From: Tolypeutes matacus
Taxonomy: Eukaryota; Chordata; Mammalia; Cingulata; Chlamyphoridae
Direction: 5' to 3'
Length of the DNA stretch: 64,000 nt
Assembly (NCBI GenBank): GCA_026826555.1
Contig: JAKSZT010017954.1
Span: forward strand, 4,492,642 to 4,556,641
Shown here: one piece after another, positions 32,985 through 44,268 of the stretch
Position numbering within the stretch: the first letter of the stretch is position 1
Layout of the letters: every line of letters begins with the position of its first letter
Notes under the pieces: model-generated
What the model was told of the DNA's origin: nothing
Databases searched by the model: none
The model's input: the letters and a program-made list of their open reading frames with translations, nothing else
Translations under genes and position numbers: made by a program

Positions 32985-33892
32985 GAATACTAATATGTTG
33001 TTTTTATTTTTACCATCTTAGTCTATGCTTTCCAGTTGTCCAATTTTTCTATATTTGTTTTTAAATTTCTTTTTTTTTGTCCTCATTTGAATTGATGAAC
33101 TGTTCTTTTTTTGTTTCCTGCCCAGTTCTTATTCCATTTCCCTCATGCTGGAAACTTTCTTTCTATTCTTTTAAAGGTTAACTTAGAAATTATAATTCAA
33201 ATATTTAACTTTCTGAGTTTAAATTTAACCAATGTCTACTCTCTTTATGAGCAATACAGGGACTTTAGAATGCTCCATTTCTGTTCATCTTTTCCCAGAT
33301 TTTAAGGTATTATTTACGTAGCATTTTAGGTTTCTTTTTCTAAAATTTCAGAAATGATTTAGTTATTATTATTGGTACCATTATTATTTTATACGTTTAT
33401 ATACATTTAAATTTACCTATGTTTTAGCCATTTTCTTTGCTGAAATTGCTTTGATCTCATACTATTTTTGGATAATTGTTTTCTATTTCCTGAAGTAGAT
33501 CCTTTGGAATTTCCTTTAATTAGAGTGGGTTGGTGGAAAACTCTCTCAATTTTTATTTTGTCCTCTTTCTTGAAGATAGCTTTGTTGGGTATAGAATTCT
33601 TACCTGTCATTTATTTTCTCTAAGCATTTTGAAGATTCTAGTCTACTATCTACTGTTGCTATTGAGAAGTCATTTCTTCTTAAGTAAGCCGTCATCTTTC
33701 TGTCTACTTTTAGAATTTTCTCTCTGTCTTTGGAGTTTTTCAATTTCACTACAACTTGTCTAGTTGTGGGTTTCTTATTTACTGTGCTCTGTAGGGTCTG
33801 AAAATTGTTATTTTTCAACTTTTCTGGGATAGTCTCAGTGAATATTGCCTTTGCCCAATTTGTTCTATTATTTCCTTTTGAAACTCCAATCA
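32985..33892 (-). mobile_element. Old L1/HAL1-type LINE fragment, antisense
   Basis: T-rich sequence contains the antisense L1 5'/ORF1-region pattern: ATAGCTTTGTTGGGTATAG, AATTCTTACC, TTTAGAATTTTCTCTCTGTC, TTTGGAGTTTTTCAATTTCAC and ACAACTTGTCTAGTTGTGGG. The fragment is divergent and its ends are approximate. Confidence 0.6.
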
Positions 33893-34935
33893 GACATTGA
33901 ATATTCATTATATATTGCTGTGCAATGATATTAGCATGAACTTAGAGGCTAAAACAATAAATATTTATTATTTCACACTTTCTTGTGGGTCAGGAGTTGG
34001 AGCAAGACTTAGCTGGGTCCTCTGCAAGGCTGCAGTCAAGATGGTTGAGCAATACTGTGGCCTCATCTGGGACTTGACTGTGGAAGGCTCTACTTCCAAG
34101 CTCATGCGACTCTTGGCTGTATTCAGTTTCTTGTGGGCTTCTAGGCTGAAGGCCTCAGTCTCTTGTTCGCTGTTGGCCAGAGGCTGCCCGTAGTTCCTTT
34201 CTGAATGGCTTCTTCGTATGGCAGCTCGTAACATGGCAGCTTGTTTCCTCAGAACCAGCAAGGGAGAGAGAGAGCTTCCTAGCAAGATGGATGTTATGAT
34301 TTGTTTTAGTTTGGTAGGCTACCTAAATGCAGATACCATGAAATGGGTCAGGTTTAGCAATAGAAATTTATTAACTTACAAAGTTACAGTTTCAAGGCTG
34401 AGAAAAATGCCCAAGTCAAGGCATCATTAAGGCAAAGCTTTCTTCCTGAAGACCAGCTGCTGGCGATCCTGGACTCTTCTGTCACATGGCAAGGCACATG
34501 GCAATGTCTGCTGGTTTCTCTCTGCTCTTCCGGTTTCTTTGCCTTCAACTTCTTGCTTCCACGGCTTTTTTCTTTCTTGTCTGAATTTCATTCTCTTATA
34601 AAGGACTTCAGTAAGAGGATTAAGACTCACCCTGAATGAGATAAGTCACATCTTAACTTAAGAGCCTTTCACCAAAAGATCCTACTTACAATGGGTCCAT
34701 ACCCACAGGAATGGATTAACTTTAAAAACATACTTTTCTGGGGTCCATACAGTTAGAAACCATCACACAGTCATTTGTAATGTAATCACATACATGTAAT
34801 CACATAATCCCATCACCTTTATGAAGCAAGGTGATGGTTAGAAGCAAGTCACAAGTCCTGCTTATACTCTAGGGGAGAGGTTTACACAGGGTGTAGGCAG
34901 TTTGGGGCCACTTTAGACTGTACCCATCACACATA
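33893..34935. mobile_element. Ancient mammalian interspersed repeat split by an LTR
   Basis: The left part, 33893-34301, has TATATTGCTGTGCAATG, ATTTATTATTTCACACTTTC and GTGGGTCAGGAGTTGG. The right part, 34771-34935, has AATCCCATCACCTTTATG, GGTTAGAAGCAAGTCACAAG and ACTCTAGGGGAGAGG. The combination matches a widespread ancient repeat that I believe is LTR-like, but I cannot name it confidently. Confidence 0.6.
34302..34770 (-). mobile_element. Lineage-type MaLR/ERVL-like LTR, antisense, copy 1
   Basis: On the minus strand it runs from TGTGATGGTTTCTAACTG through GGATCGCCAGCAGCTGGTC to AATAAATTTCTATTGCTAAACC and CAAACTAAAACA, with TG...CA ends. Close relatives are at 37137 (plus) and 54996 (minus). 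Possible imperfect TSD TGATT/TCATT. It interrupts an older repeat. Confidence 0.7.
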
Positions 34936-35037
34936 TTAATAACATTTTTGTAAGCAAATACACATATATGCATATATATTTATATATCATTTTGCAAATG
35001 TTTGTATGTATTGTGAGAATTTTGATTTTTACCCATA

Positions 35038-35097
35038 ATAAAAAAAAAAAAAAAAAAATAAAACCACAATAAAAAAAAAAAAAAAAAAAAAAAAAAG
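35038..35097 (+). repeat. Two long A-runs
   Basis: Poly-A of about 19 and about 29 bases is separated by a short AT-rich linker. This may be a retroposon tail or assembly-sensitive low-complexity sequence. Its length may be unreliable. Confidence 0.8.
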
Positions 35098-36130
35098 AGC
35101 ATCTTACTCTATTTCTCATATATTTCTTGTCTCTTTGCTTCTCTGGGCAGTAGTCTGTTAATTTCCTCAAATTTACCTTCCAATCTGTTAATTATTTCTT
35201 TTTTTTAAATTTGCCTTTTTATTTTTTTTTAAGATTTATTTATTTTCCCCCCACCCCTGTTATTTTGCACTCGCTGCCTGCTCTCTGTGTCCATTCTCTG
35301 TGTGTCCTTCTGTGTCTGCTTGTCTTCTCTTTAGGCAGCACCAGGCACTGATCCTGGGACCTTCTGGAGTGGGAGAGAGGTGCTCAATCTCTTGCACCAC
35401 CTCAGCTCCTTGGTCTGCTGTGTCTCTTATTGTCTCTCCTCTGTGTTTCTTTTTGTTGCATCATCTTGCAGTGCCAGCTGTCTGCTTGGACCAGCACTCC
35501 TGCGCAGGCCAGCACTCCATGTGGGCCAGCATTCCGCTTGGGCCAGCTTGCCTTCACCAGGAGGCCCCAGGAATCGAACCTTGGACCTCCTATATGGTAG
35601 ACAGGAGCCCAGTCACTTGAGCTTCCCTGTTAATTATTTCTTTAGCTGTTTGTAGCCAGTCATTTCATCCTGTCATGTATTTAATTTCAGTTATTAAATT
35701 ATTAAATTTTTCTAGAAGCTCCTTTATCTTTCTTTTTGCCTTGCTTTTGATAAATTTCTTGTTCCTTTACTAATACTCTCGAATCTGTTTATTTCTTTAT
35801 TCATACACACAGAAACACATACACATAAACATATATTATATATAGCATATTTATTTTGTGTTATGCATTTAAACATTCTAATATATGAAATATTTGTGGC
35901 TATGCTTCTGCTGATTTTGTTTTTGTTGATTTTCATGTTTTTTTTTCTCATGAATTTTTTGATTTTTATTCAAATACATAGCTGTGACAATTCCTGGAGG
36001 TCTGGTTTGAGAGTATGTTCAGAGAATTTATATTGGCTTCAGTTTGCTTGGGGACCTTTGCCAGTTTCTTGGAGGCACTGTCCACCCAGGATCACTTTAA
36101 ACTAAATCCTCAAATTGGGCTTTGTTTTGA
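35098..36130 (-). mobile_element. Old LINE-like T-rich sequence, antisense, split by a DAS-SINE
   Basis: The parts 35098-35200 and 35627-36130 share the antisense L1/HAL1-type pattern (CCAATCTGTTAATTATTTC, TAGCTGTTTGTAGCC, ATTTAATTTCAGTTATTAAA). The LINE call is supported by this pattern only; the far end is uncertain. Confidence 0.5.
35201..35626 (-). mobile_element. DAS-type SINE, long composite form, antisense
   Basis: Organisation matches the copies at 16736 and 62081: tail complement AAGATTTATTTATTTTC, GCACTCGCTGCCTGCTCTCTG, CACTGATCCTGGGACCTTCTGG, TTGCATCATCTTGC, then GAATCGAACCTTGGACCTCC. A perfect 16-bp TSD CTGTTAATTATTTCTT lies at 35185-35200 and 35627-35642. Confidence 0.95.
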
Positions 36131-36884
36131 CCATGTACACTGTTGTGTACATTCAGTCCCTAAACCCCTTTGACTGCATACTTGAGGTTGGGAATTTTCA
36201 AGGGAGATGGAAAAACAATCCCCATTACCCTGCTATCTTCTTTACTGAGAGAAAAATATACACAGGCAGATTTCCTCTTCATCTGCCCTTGCAAGGGAGA
36301 TTTCTTTTCTAGCTCTTATATCACTGAAAGTGTAGCCCTAAGATGGTGTTGCTTTGTACAGGGATCTCTGATTGTATTCCCTACTTTGTATGGATTTTGG
36401 GCTTGCCTTCTTTTCCCTGCATGGCCATTGAATGGAAGTGCAGGATTCTGGGGTTATTGAAAGACACACCAGGGAATCTACTACTACATCTCTGGATTTC
36501 TGCTCCCATTTCATTTTTTGTCTTTGAGAAGGTTCCTTTAATTTCTAACCTACCATTTAAGAAGATTTTTTTTTTTTAAATACAGCATTTAAAAGTATTT
36601 TGTAGAAGTTGGGTTTTTCAGTCTATCTAATTCATTCCACTGCTAGAAAGCTGCTATTAGTACTTTTGTCTCTTCCTTATGACATTAGGACAGTTACTTT
36701 CATTTTGCTGTCCATTGTCAATATTTGTGTATATTCTCCCTTCTTCTGTTTTGCAAAAATTTTATATGAACCATGTGCCCTGCACGATGACTTGTCAGTA
36801 GCAAACTGTCAGAGAATATAGCTTGTAGAAAATGGGATTTAGCTAAATTTGTGACTCTGTTTTTTCTGTGACTGGGGTGTGCCT
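36131..36884. other. Unique intergenic sequence, no gene seen
   Basis: Nothing recognisable beyond a T-run near 36563-36576. Short open frames have no domain. Confidence 0.4.
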
Positions 36885-37620
36885 TAGACAAGAGAAGCTA
36901 TCTTATGCTGCAATAACAGATAAACCCTGAAACATCAGTGGCTTGACAGAATCAAAGTTTATTTCTGCTCCTGATATAGTTTGATGTGGGTCTTGCAGTT
37001 CTCCAAGGCATTTCTCTCTCTCCATGGGGATCTAGGTTGCTTCTATCTTGGAAATTATACCATATGGATTACATGGTCTCCATGGTCACAGTAATGGGAA
37101 GAGATAGCTGGAGAACACCATGCAATGTTTTCAAAGTGTGGTGGCTTGGAGTTACGCAGTCCCAGAAAACCATGTTCTTAATCTTAATCCATTCTTGTAG
37201 GTGTGAGCCCATTATAAATAAGATCTTTGGATGAGGTTACTTCAGTTAAGCTGTGGCCCTTAATCAAGATGGGTCTTAATCTTATTACTGGAGGATTTAT
37301 AGAGAAGGCCACAAAGAGAGAAGCCATAGAAGAAGCAAAAAGGTGGAAGTTCATGGAACCTGGAAGAGAAAGGAAGAGATGCCACCATGTGCATTGCCAT
37401 GTGACAACAAAACCAAGAACCCCAAAGATTGCTGGCCAGCCAGAACATATTGACTCTGGGAGGAAGCAATCTTTCTAGCCAATAAATTCCTGCTATTAAG
37501 CCAACGTATTGTATGGTATTTGTTTTAGCAGCTGGAAAACTGAAATAAAGACCAAGCCTGGATGTGGCTTACATCACTTCTGCCCATATCCCATTGACCA
37601 GAAATGGTCCCATGGCTCTA
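36885..37620. mobile_element. Ancient interspersed repeat split by an LTR
   Basis: The left part, 36885-37136, has TGCTGCAATAACAG, CATCAGTGGCTTGACAG and GTTTATTTCTGCTC. The right part, 37550-37620, has GGATGTGGCTTACATC, CTGCCCATATCCCATTGACC and ATGGTCCCATGG. The halves read as one old repeat when the LTR is removed. Confidence 0.55.
37137..37545 (+). mobile_element. Lineage-type MaLR/ERVL-like LTR, copy 2
   Basis: Sequence TGTGGTGGCTTGGAG, TAATCCATTCTTGTAGG, GATCTTTGGATGAGG, CATGTGACAACAAAACC, CCAATAAATTCCTGCTATTAAG and CTGAAA near the end matches the LTRs at 34302 and 54996 in sense. A 5-bp TSD, CAAAG at 37132-37136 and TAAAG after the element, has one mismatch. Confidence 0.68.
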
Positions 37621-37744
37621 TCTACATTCTAGGGCTTTGAACTGTCTGGTAGTATGTGGATATTTAGGTGAGAAAAGAGATAAGAATTTTCCAGGGAGTG
37701 AAAATAACCTTGAGAATTCAAAAATATAGATACCCTGATTTAGC

Positions 37745-37825
37745 AGGACAGGAGCAGAGATTGTGGGAATGCTTAAAACTGTCTCCAGGTGATTCTGAAG
37801 GGCTGCCACTGTTTGAGAACCCCAC
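37745..37825 (+). mobile_element. MER5-type hAT fragment
   Basis: CCAGGTGATTCTGAAGGGCTG followed by CACTGTTTGAGAACC is the 3' end pattern of MER5/MER20. Confidence 0.55.
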
Positions 37826-37949
37826 ACAAACTAATGAGGGCAGCAGATCTAGCCATAAGTGCTATTCAGAGACAGAAGTAAGAAATGGAGTGTCAGACAC
37901 ATTTCTAGGAAGGCTTCCTAAAAGAAAAAGGGGAAGGATAACTAACAGT

Positions 37950-38118
37950 AACTGAGTGTCTAAGATGTATCATCTTGCCCTAATGATTTCACCTTAGTCT
38001 CACAGCAATACTGTGGAGTTATCTTTTTCATTTTAGAAAGAAAGAAACCCAGGTTGAAAAACTTGCCAAATGCAACATAGCTGGTAAATAAAGAAGTTAG
38101 GATTTGAACCCAAATAAG
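37950..38118 (-). mobile_element. MIR SINE, antisense
   Basis: Motifs include AGTGTCTAAGATGTATC, TTTCATTTTAGAAAG, ACTTGCCAAATGC, and AGTTAGGATTTGAACCC. Confidence 0.75.
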
Positions 38119-38154
38119 GTCGTATTTGAGTTGTGTCTTGAAAATTGAATGTTG

Positions 38155-38670
38155 GTGTATCAATTAGCCAATGATACAAAATTGCTATGTAACAAACTAC
38201 TCAAACTTTCTGATGAAAGCAAATAATCATTTATTCTTACAGATCTGTGGGTATGCTGGATGTTAGCTGACATGGGCTGAGTGTGACTGGGGGGCTTTGA
38301 TGATCTTGGCTGGGCTCAATTATGCCTCCTGGGGTTGGCTGGGGCCTGGCTGATCTCGGCTGGGTTCAAGTGAAATGACTCTGCCCTGCTGGGACCAACA
38401 GATTTGCTTGGAGTATGTTCTCATGATGAGGATGGAGACTCAGGTGGCCAAGTGGACATTCATGAGGTTTCTTGAGTCCTAGGCTTGGGCTTGCAACACT
38501 ATCACTTCTACGTTATGTTGGCCCAAGCAAGTCACATGGTTGAGCCCAATGCTAAGCAAGGGATGGGGAGATATATTGTGCCATTTTATTGAGAGGAACT
38601 TTAAAATCATATGGCAAAGGTATGGACATAAGGAGTGGTGAAGGATTGGTGCCAATAATACACCCCAACA
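38155..38670. mobile_element. Ancient interspersed repeat
   Basis: The pattern TAACAAACTACTCAAAC, CATTTATTCTTACAGATC, GTGGGTATGCTGG, several GGCTGGG iterations, then GCAAGTCACATGGTTGAGC matches a common ancient mammalian repeat related in layout to those at 33893 and 36885. I cannot name it with confidence. Confidence 0.6.
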
Positions 38671-38789
38671 CAGGTGGGTTTTCAAGAAGTTTAGCAGAAA
38701 CTTAAAAGGAAAGAAGAAGGAAATGTTTGTTGCCCATATATCCTTTGCCATATACCACATGAGGATACTTTGCATTTATTATTTTGTCC

Positions 38790-38935
38790 TGTCTCTATAA
38801 TTACCTTGTCAAATAACTTTTATTAAGAGGAGATATTCAGAGGGGTTTAAAAAGTTTCCCACAGCCAGTCTTTGTATCATTGTCAGAGTCAGGATTCAAA
38901 CTGAAGCCTGTCTCACTCTTCAGCCTGTGCTTTTG
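38790..38935 (-). mobile_element. MIR SINE, antisense
   Basis: Degraded MIR complement: AACTTTTATTAAGAGG, GTCAGAGTCAGGATTCAAAC, CTTCAGCCTGTGCTTTTGCC. Confidence 0.6.
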
Positions 38936-38944
38936 CCTCCCTAG

Positions 38945-39162
38945 CAGGGTTTAACAGCCTTTTCTATAAGGGGCCAGAAAATAAATAATTTCGGCTTGGC
39001 GGGCCATACAGTCTCTGTGGTATAGACTCCACCCTGCCACTGCAGTGTGAAAGCAGCCATCGACAATGCATAAACAAATGGGCTGGGATACAGTCCAGTA
39101 AAATGTTATATACAAAGACAAGCAGTGGGCCAGATTCGTGGGCCATAGTTTGCTCACCCCTG
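38945..39162. mobile_element. hAT-type non-autonomous DNA transposon (MER-class)
   Basis: The element starts CAGGGTTTAACAGCC and ends GTTTGCTCACCCCTG, which are imperfect inverted termini. It contains AAGGGGCCAGAAAATAAATA, GGCGGGCCATACAGTCTCTG and GTGGGCCAGATTCGTGGGCC, matching a widespread mammalian hAT MER. No 8-bp TSD is preserved. Confidence 0.8.
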
Positions 39163-40020
39163 CTCAACAACATTCTCCTTTTATGTGGTTTGGTCCATGC
39201 CGTGGAGAGGACTCTAGACAGAGAAGAACGTATAGAAAAGGAGTGCATGATGTATTTAAAAGATGACAAATAGTTTGATGAGGCTGGGGCAGATGGTATT
39301 AGTTTGGAGTATGGGAATTGAGGGGACAGGAAATGCTGGAAATGTAATTGGGGCCCAGGTCATGTTTATCTACTTGTTGAGCAAAGCTCTGCCATGTGGC
39401 AGGCCTTATGCAGTGCTCTGGGGACACCCACGAGAGGGGCCAAAGACCAGTCCTTGTCTTTGAAAGTGCTCATGGTTTTGAAGGGAGAGAAGGACACAGG
39501 AAGAATGACATAGGGGAGCGATGGGCAGAAAGTGAAAGTAGTGACTTCCAAATTCCACACTGGAACACCAAATTTAAGTCCCGTCTGGAAGGTGTCCTTG
39601 ATGCAGGGCTCCCCATTGGACCAGAGTCCCAAAGATCAGATAGGATGGAGTGTGTCTTATTGAGCAACGAATCAGAATAAATTAAATAAATGTCCCAGTA
39701 TCTTTCATAAGACTTTTCTAAATGTGGAGATGGGCTTTTGGAGACCAAAGCTGGTACTACTACTTGAAAGAGTTAACACATTCCACTTGGAAGGAAAAAA
39801 CAACCATGTGGTGACAAAGAATTTGTTCTCTTCTTTGGGTGGCAGCCACAGGATTCCTCGCCAATTAGGAGCATCTGGTCCTCATGGAAGATTCATCCCT
39901 GGTTGAGCTGGCAGGTACCTCTGGATGTGACACTCTGTGACGTTCCTGATGGGCCATCTGTGATATCTTCCCTTCCCAGAGACTGCAGTCTTCCTCTACC
40001 CCCCTCCAATCAGTCTGCCT
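39163..40020. other. Intergenic sequence with an ancient LINE/SINE relic
   Basis: A roughly 140-bp stretch at 39360-39495 (TTGAGCAAAGCTCTGCCATGTG) resembles an ancient LINE/SINE relic. Otherwise no gene or repeat is recognised. Confidence 0.4.
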
Positions 40021-40173
40021 TTCATTTGAAATATTTTTAAACACTTAGAACTGAGAGTAGAACTATCTCCAGCTTTTTTAAAAAAAAGAGATTAGGGTGA
40101 GAGTCTGAGTTTCTCTAAATTTAATAAAAGGAGATAGTAATGATAATAATAACTATGATTTATTGAAACTTAC
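40021..40173 (+). repeat. Local duplication, copy 1 (probable donor)
   Basis: The 153-bp block from TTCATTTGAAATATTTTTAA to TTATTGAAACTTAC recurs at 41816-41968 with a few substitutions and compensating indels. Here its right end continues into a longer MIR. Confidence 0.9.
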
Positions 40174-40385
40174 TATAGGCTGGGACCTAGGTTCCACATT
40201 TTATGTGTATGATCTCATTTAATTCTCAGAATAACTGAGTGAGGATGTAGTTGTCACTAATAATCCAATTGACAACTGAGAACCCTAATCTCAGAGGTGT
40301 TATCTACCTGGGCCAAGGTTAAACAGCCGCTAAATGTTTGTGCTAGGATTCCAGCCCAGGGTTGTCTGAGTGTACTGTAAAGGTT
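40135..40385 (-). mobile_element. MIR SINE, antisense
   Basis: Contains ATGATTTATTGAAACTTAC, TGATCTCATTTAATTCTC, ACCTGGGCCAAGG, and GGATTCCAGCCCAGGG. Overlaps the right end of the duplicated block. Confidence 0.78.
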
Positions 40386-41654
40386 GTACTTCAACAGCTA
40401 ACCTACTGGGATCTAAAATTCATGTCATTTACAAGTAAGTGACTAGGATTCAATGGTGAAATTTCATAGGAGGAAATACTTTTGTATGCTTACTGGGTAA
40501 AATTGGAGCCTCACCATTCTGAGGGTCTCTCCCTGATAAAATTTATCGTAATAATATACCTAATAATAATATTTATATTTATAAACCATTTTGTAGTCAG
40601 CAAGATGTTCTTGCAGATATTACAGGTTATTAGGAAGCTGTTTCTATGCTCAAGAAACTCCAAGTCTAGTGTTTCAGAGACTCCCAGGCATTCTATTTTC
40701 CTTTTTTACAGGGCCTGTCCCCTGTAAATCCTCTATACCTGCTGCTCTCTGAGATCCTTGCCCTTTACTTCCCTCCCATCAAAACCTAATTAAACTGCCC
40801 GTTCTCTGAATTGACTCTGCTGAGTGGATAGGAAGAGAATGAGGCTCAGCCTGCTTTTCAGACACATCATCTTCATTTACTGGGAAAGAAGAAGCCTGGA
40901 TCTTAATGAAAAATAAAGAATTCTACAGATGAATGCTCTAGTTTCCTGTCAATGGCCCAGATTGAGATATTTAGAGTTAACCAGCTTGTGATCTTTTAAG
41001 TAACGAGGGATGAAACAGGCACTGGGTAGCAATCGAATCCACTAGCTGTCTTCCTACATTGATGATACATCTGACTACTTCACCCTCTTTCAATTTCAAA
41101 TGCAATTTGTCTGAAGCCTCGAATTTAAACTCCATAGATTTTCTCTAAACTAAATAACAGGCTACACAACTTTCTGGCTTCTCATGAAAAGACAAAGGCC
41201 ACGTGTGCATGTGTGTGTGTGTGTGTGCACGTGCACACATGGTGGTGGTAATACATTGCTGCTGATGAGACGCAGTCCAACCAATGATTGAATTTTAAGC
41301 TCTTTCATTTCTACTGGGGATATGGGATCTGATGAAATCTTCAAAACACACACACACAAAGAAAAAAGAAAAAAAAAAAAAAAGAAAAAAAAAAAAAAAG
41401 AGAGAAATTATCAGTATTTCTGCTGGGCCCAGCATGTAGTGATTTCAGATATGGACAGAAACAGGGGAGAAGCTTGAGGTCTCTGGGAGCTGAGCAAGCC
41501 TGGACACAACTCCGTTCCCCTCTCTCCATCCCACCACTGTGCTCGCCTTCAGGCACTTCACTGGCTCCTGGACCCTTTGGCCTCCTAAACATTTCTGCCT
41601 CCAGGATCACCCCCTCCAGTCCAATTTCAAGCATTTGCCAATAGGTTTTTTCCC
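40386..41654. other. Intergenic sequence with simple repeats
   Basis: A (GT)n microsatellite lies at 41211-41228 and an A/G-rich run at 41361-41405 preceded by (CA)n at 41346-41358. No gene is seen. Confidence 0.5.
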
Positions 41655-42090
41655 ACACAAGTTTGCTTAGATCATTGCCCTGCTCAGAAGCCTTTATGGG
41701 TTTCCCGTCACCACCAAATTAAGTAGACTCCTCAGTGTAACATTTAAACCCCTTGAAGGTGCAACCACTATCCAATGTGCCATCTTCCTCCACTTCCTTG
41801 CAGGTACCTTGTGTTTTCATTTGAAATATTTTTAAACACTTAGAACTGAGAGTAGAACTATGTCCAGCATTTTTTTAAGAGACATCTGTGAGAGTCAGAG
41901 TTGTTTCTCTAAATTTAGTAAAAGGAGACAGTAATGATAATAACAGTTATGATTTATTGAACACTTACCCACAGCTCCCCAGTGAGCCCTTTGCTCTCCC
42001 ACCACTGACCTTTGTCCACTGTGCTCCTACCACCTGGCCTTTCTTCTTTCCTTTTCCTCCCACCCACGTGTGCTTCACAGAAGTCCGCCT
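41655..42090 (+). mobile_element. L2 LINE relic, interrupted by duplicated block
   Basis: The left part has TTGCTTAGATCATTGCCCTG and TTTAAACCCCTTGAAGG; the right part (from 41969) has CCACCTGGCCTTTCTTC and TGCTTCACAGAAGTCC. These are L2 3' patterns with a 153-bp non-L2 block between. Confidence 0.6.
41816..41968 (+). repeat. Local duplication, copy 2 (probable recipient)
   Basis: Nearly identical to 40021-40173, including CACTTAGAACTGAGAGTAG and TTTCTCTAAATTTAGTAAAAG. Only the first roughly 30 bp of the MIR follows before L2 sequence resumes, so this copy appears to be an insertion. Confidence 0.9.
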
Positions 42091-42339
42091 CTGTGTCTGG
42101 AATGGCAAATCATAACATTTTAAGAGTTGGAAGGATTTTTGAAGTTGGGGGATTCCATTTCTGTGGAAATACTATTTTCTAATTTCCAAGTCTCCTTCTT
42201 TAAGACCCCTCTCAAATGCTAGCCTCTAGTTTCCCTGGCAAGGTATAGGTGCTCAAGAAATGTGCCGTAAATTAGTGTATGGATAAATGCATGGGTAGAG
42301 GTGCAAAAGTTCTTTTTAATAAATATTGTCCATGGCTTA

Positions 42340-42485
42340 GCTTCTTTCCAGAGCTAGAGATGAGCTGGTTCAACTTCAGACCAAGAGAGAGGTTAGGTGA
42401 TTTGCTCAATGTCAAATGACATGCTAGTGTCAGAAACAGGACTAGAACGCAGGATTCCTAAGTCTGAGTCCAAAGCTTTTTCTGT
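42340..42485 (-). mobile_element. MIR SINE, antisense
   Basis: Motifs include GGTGATTTGCTCAATGTC, CAGGACTAGAACGCAGGATTCC and GTCTGAGTCCAAAGC. Confidence 0.7.
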
Positions 42486-42929
42486 GCCATTCTGTCATTA
42501 TGTGAGTTATTATATTTGTCTGTATCTGTTACATCTTCGGTGCAGATTTATGTTACAAAGGCGGCCTGGTCACTTGGCTGTTCTTCTCTCTCACTCTATG
42601 ACTACTTGACAATATGGTGGTAACTAATGAAAGACACAGTTTGGAGCCCCAAGGAGTTCCAGCTAGATGAAAGGCATGGGGAGAAATCTGTGGGAAGCAA
42701 CACATTCTGTTGTTGCTGGAAGTTGGGGAGATCCTTTCTGAGAAGTAGTGTTTGAATTGTGTCCGGAAGGTGAATTGGAGCTTGCACGAGGAGAAGTAGT
42801 AGGAGGGGGGGGGTGATAGTGCCATCCCCTTAGAGAGAAGGTCATGGAGGTCTTGGGGTGTTTGGGGAACAGCCAGAAGAGCCACATGCCTGGAGGAGGG
42901 GCAGGTAATGGGGCCAGAGAAGGTAGGTG

Positions 42930-43620
42930 GTGCCAGCTCACTCGACTCTCATTATCCAGGCCCGTGTTGTGTTCTAAGTGGCATTAATCCTCCCTCCGAA
43001 GGGCCTCTAAATATAGATGCCATCTGCTGCCACGCCATATGTTATCACTGAGCACTCACTTAACAATCGCTTCCTCCCGTGCAAGGAGGGGAGGCTTCAT
43101 GCACAGCCTTCCTTCGAGGGTCTCAAGCAGCCAAAAGCCAGAGAAAATCCTGCTGTCGGGTTGGACTCCAGAAGGCCAAGATCCAGTGATTCTCCTACAG
43201 CCTGGCCCTCTGATCGTGCTCATTTACTCTGAAAGGGGCACCTCCTCCTTCCTGCGCAGGTGGCATGCAAGCACGAAATAGTGATGGAAAGGTTTGCTTG
43301 TTGAAAAGGGGGCTCCTCCTTGCAGGGCTGAGTGGCACCTGCCAGCCCTGGCTGCTGGCATCTCCGTGCTGATAGAGGAGAACGCCCATCTTACTGACTT
43401 GATTGCTCCGATGACACCTTCCTGGGGCCCTTTTCCGACAAGCTAAGTCTCCAGCCGTCCCTCCTTGGCTGGTTTGCTCCAGCACGCCTGCTGTGAAGGC
43501 CATTTGGCCTTCCTATTAATTTCCTTTAAAGTTCTAGATTTCAATTAGGGAGTTAATTACTTTTTGCCATGTTGCCCCCTTTAAAGACCTTCAGTATTAA
43601 GTCAATTTGTTAGCATTGAA
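42930..43620. promoter_or_regulatory. Candidate conserved non-coding block
   Basis: The repeat-free region contains E-box and homeodomain-like motifs (GGCATTAATCC, GATGCCATCTGCTG, TTCCTATTAATTTCC, TTCAATTAGGG, GTTAATTAC). Motif density is the only support. Confidence 0.25.
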
Positions 43621-43714
43621 GAGCCTTGTGAAGGCAGAAGAGTTCTCAGCTGAAGAGGCTGTCACGGTTGTCTCTTCCTGCTTTGAGGCGATGGAGTTGA
43701 AGCTTTATTTTGGA

Positions 43715-43860
43715 ATTTTTCCATTCAATTAGGAAATATTTGCTAAGCACTTACCTTGTGGACTGTTGTGCAAGGCTAGGCTAGAGAGCATGAAAAGGTA
43801 AATCAGACGTGGCCCATGTCTTCAAGGAAGGTTGAAGTCTAGTAGAAAAGAAATATTTAA
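43715..43860 (+). mobile_element. Ancient LINE/SINE relic
   Basis: The pattern AGGAAATATTTGCTAAGCAC, TTACCTTGTGGACTG, and GTCTAGTAGAAAAG resembles the common ancient repeat whose consensus reads as AACAAATATTTATTGAGCAC. Confidence 0.5.
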
Positions 43861-44268
43861 ACCACGTATGTAACTACGAGAGGCTGGGCACGCAAAAAAT
43901 ATCACTGGAACCCAGAGGAGGAGTGGTGATTGATTTAAGAAGTCTTGGCTGAAGATACGAAATTTTATATGGACCTTGTAGGATGTATGGGAGTTCACCA
44001 TCCAGATCAGAGGCAGAGGAAACAGGCTGCACAGAGTTGTGGAGTTTGAAAGGATCAGCCTCTTGGGAACCGAGCGATGTCGACATTGCTGGACTGTAGG
44101 TGACTTTAGGTTAGCTACGTGTGGGTTTTCTCTAAAGGAATGTTCAAGGATGAGTCACCACCGTTTTAAAATTAAATATTACTTTTATTTACATTCTTTA
44201 TTTGTATATCCACATAACTTTGCCAAAGACATAAATATAATCATGCCTATGCTTAAAAATCCTCTATG

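Noticed and set aside
34427..34630. 67-codon minus-strand ORF resembling the one at 55085-55324
   Set aside because: Both are inside copies of the same LTR family; the shared peptide reflects the LTR sequence.
38265..38370. Repeated GGCTGGG iterations suggesting a minisatellite
   Set aside because: They are part of an ancient repeat whose consensus already has this internal iteration.
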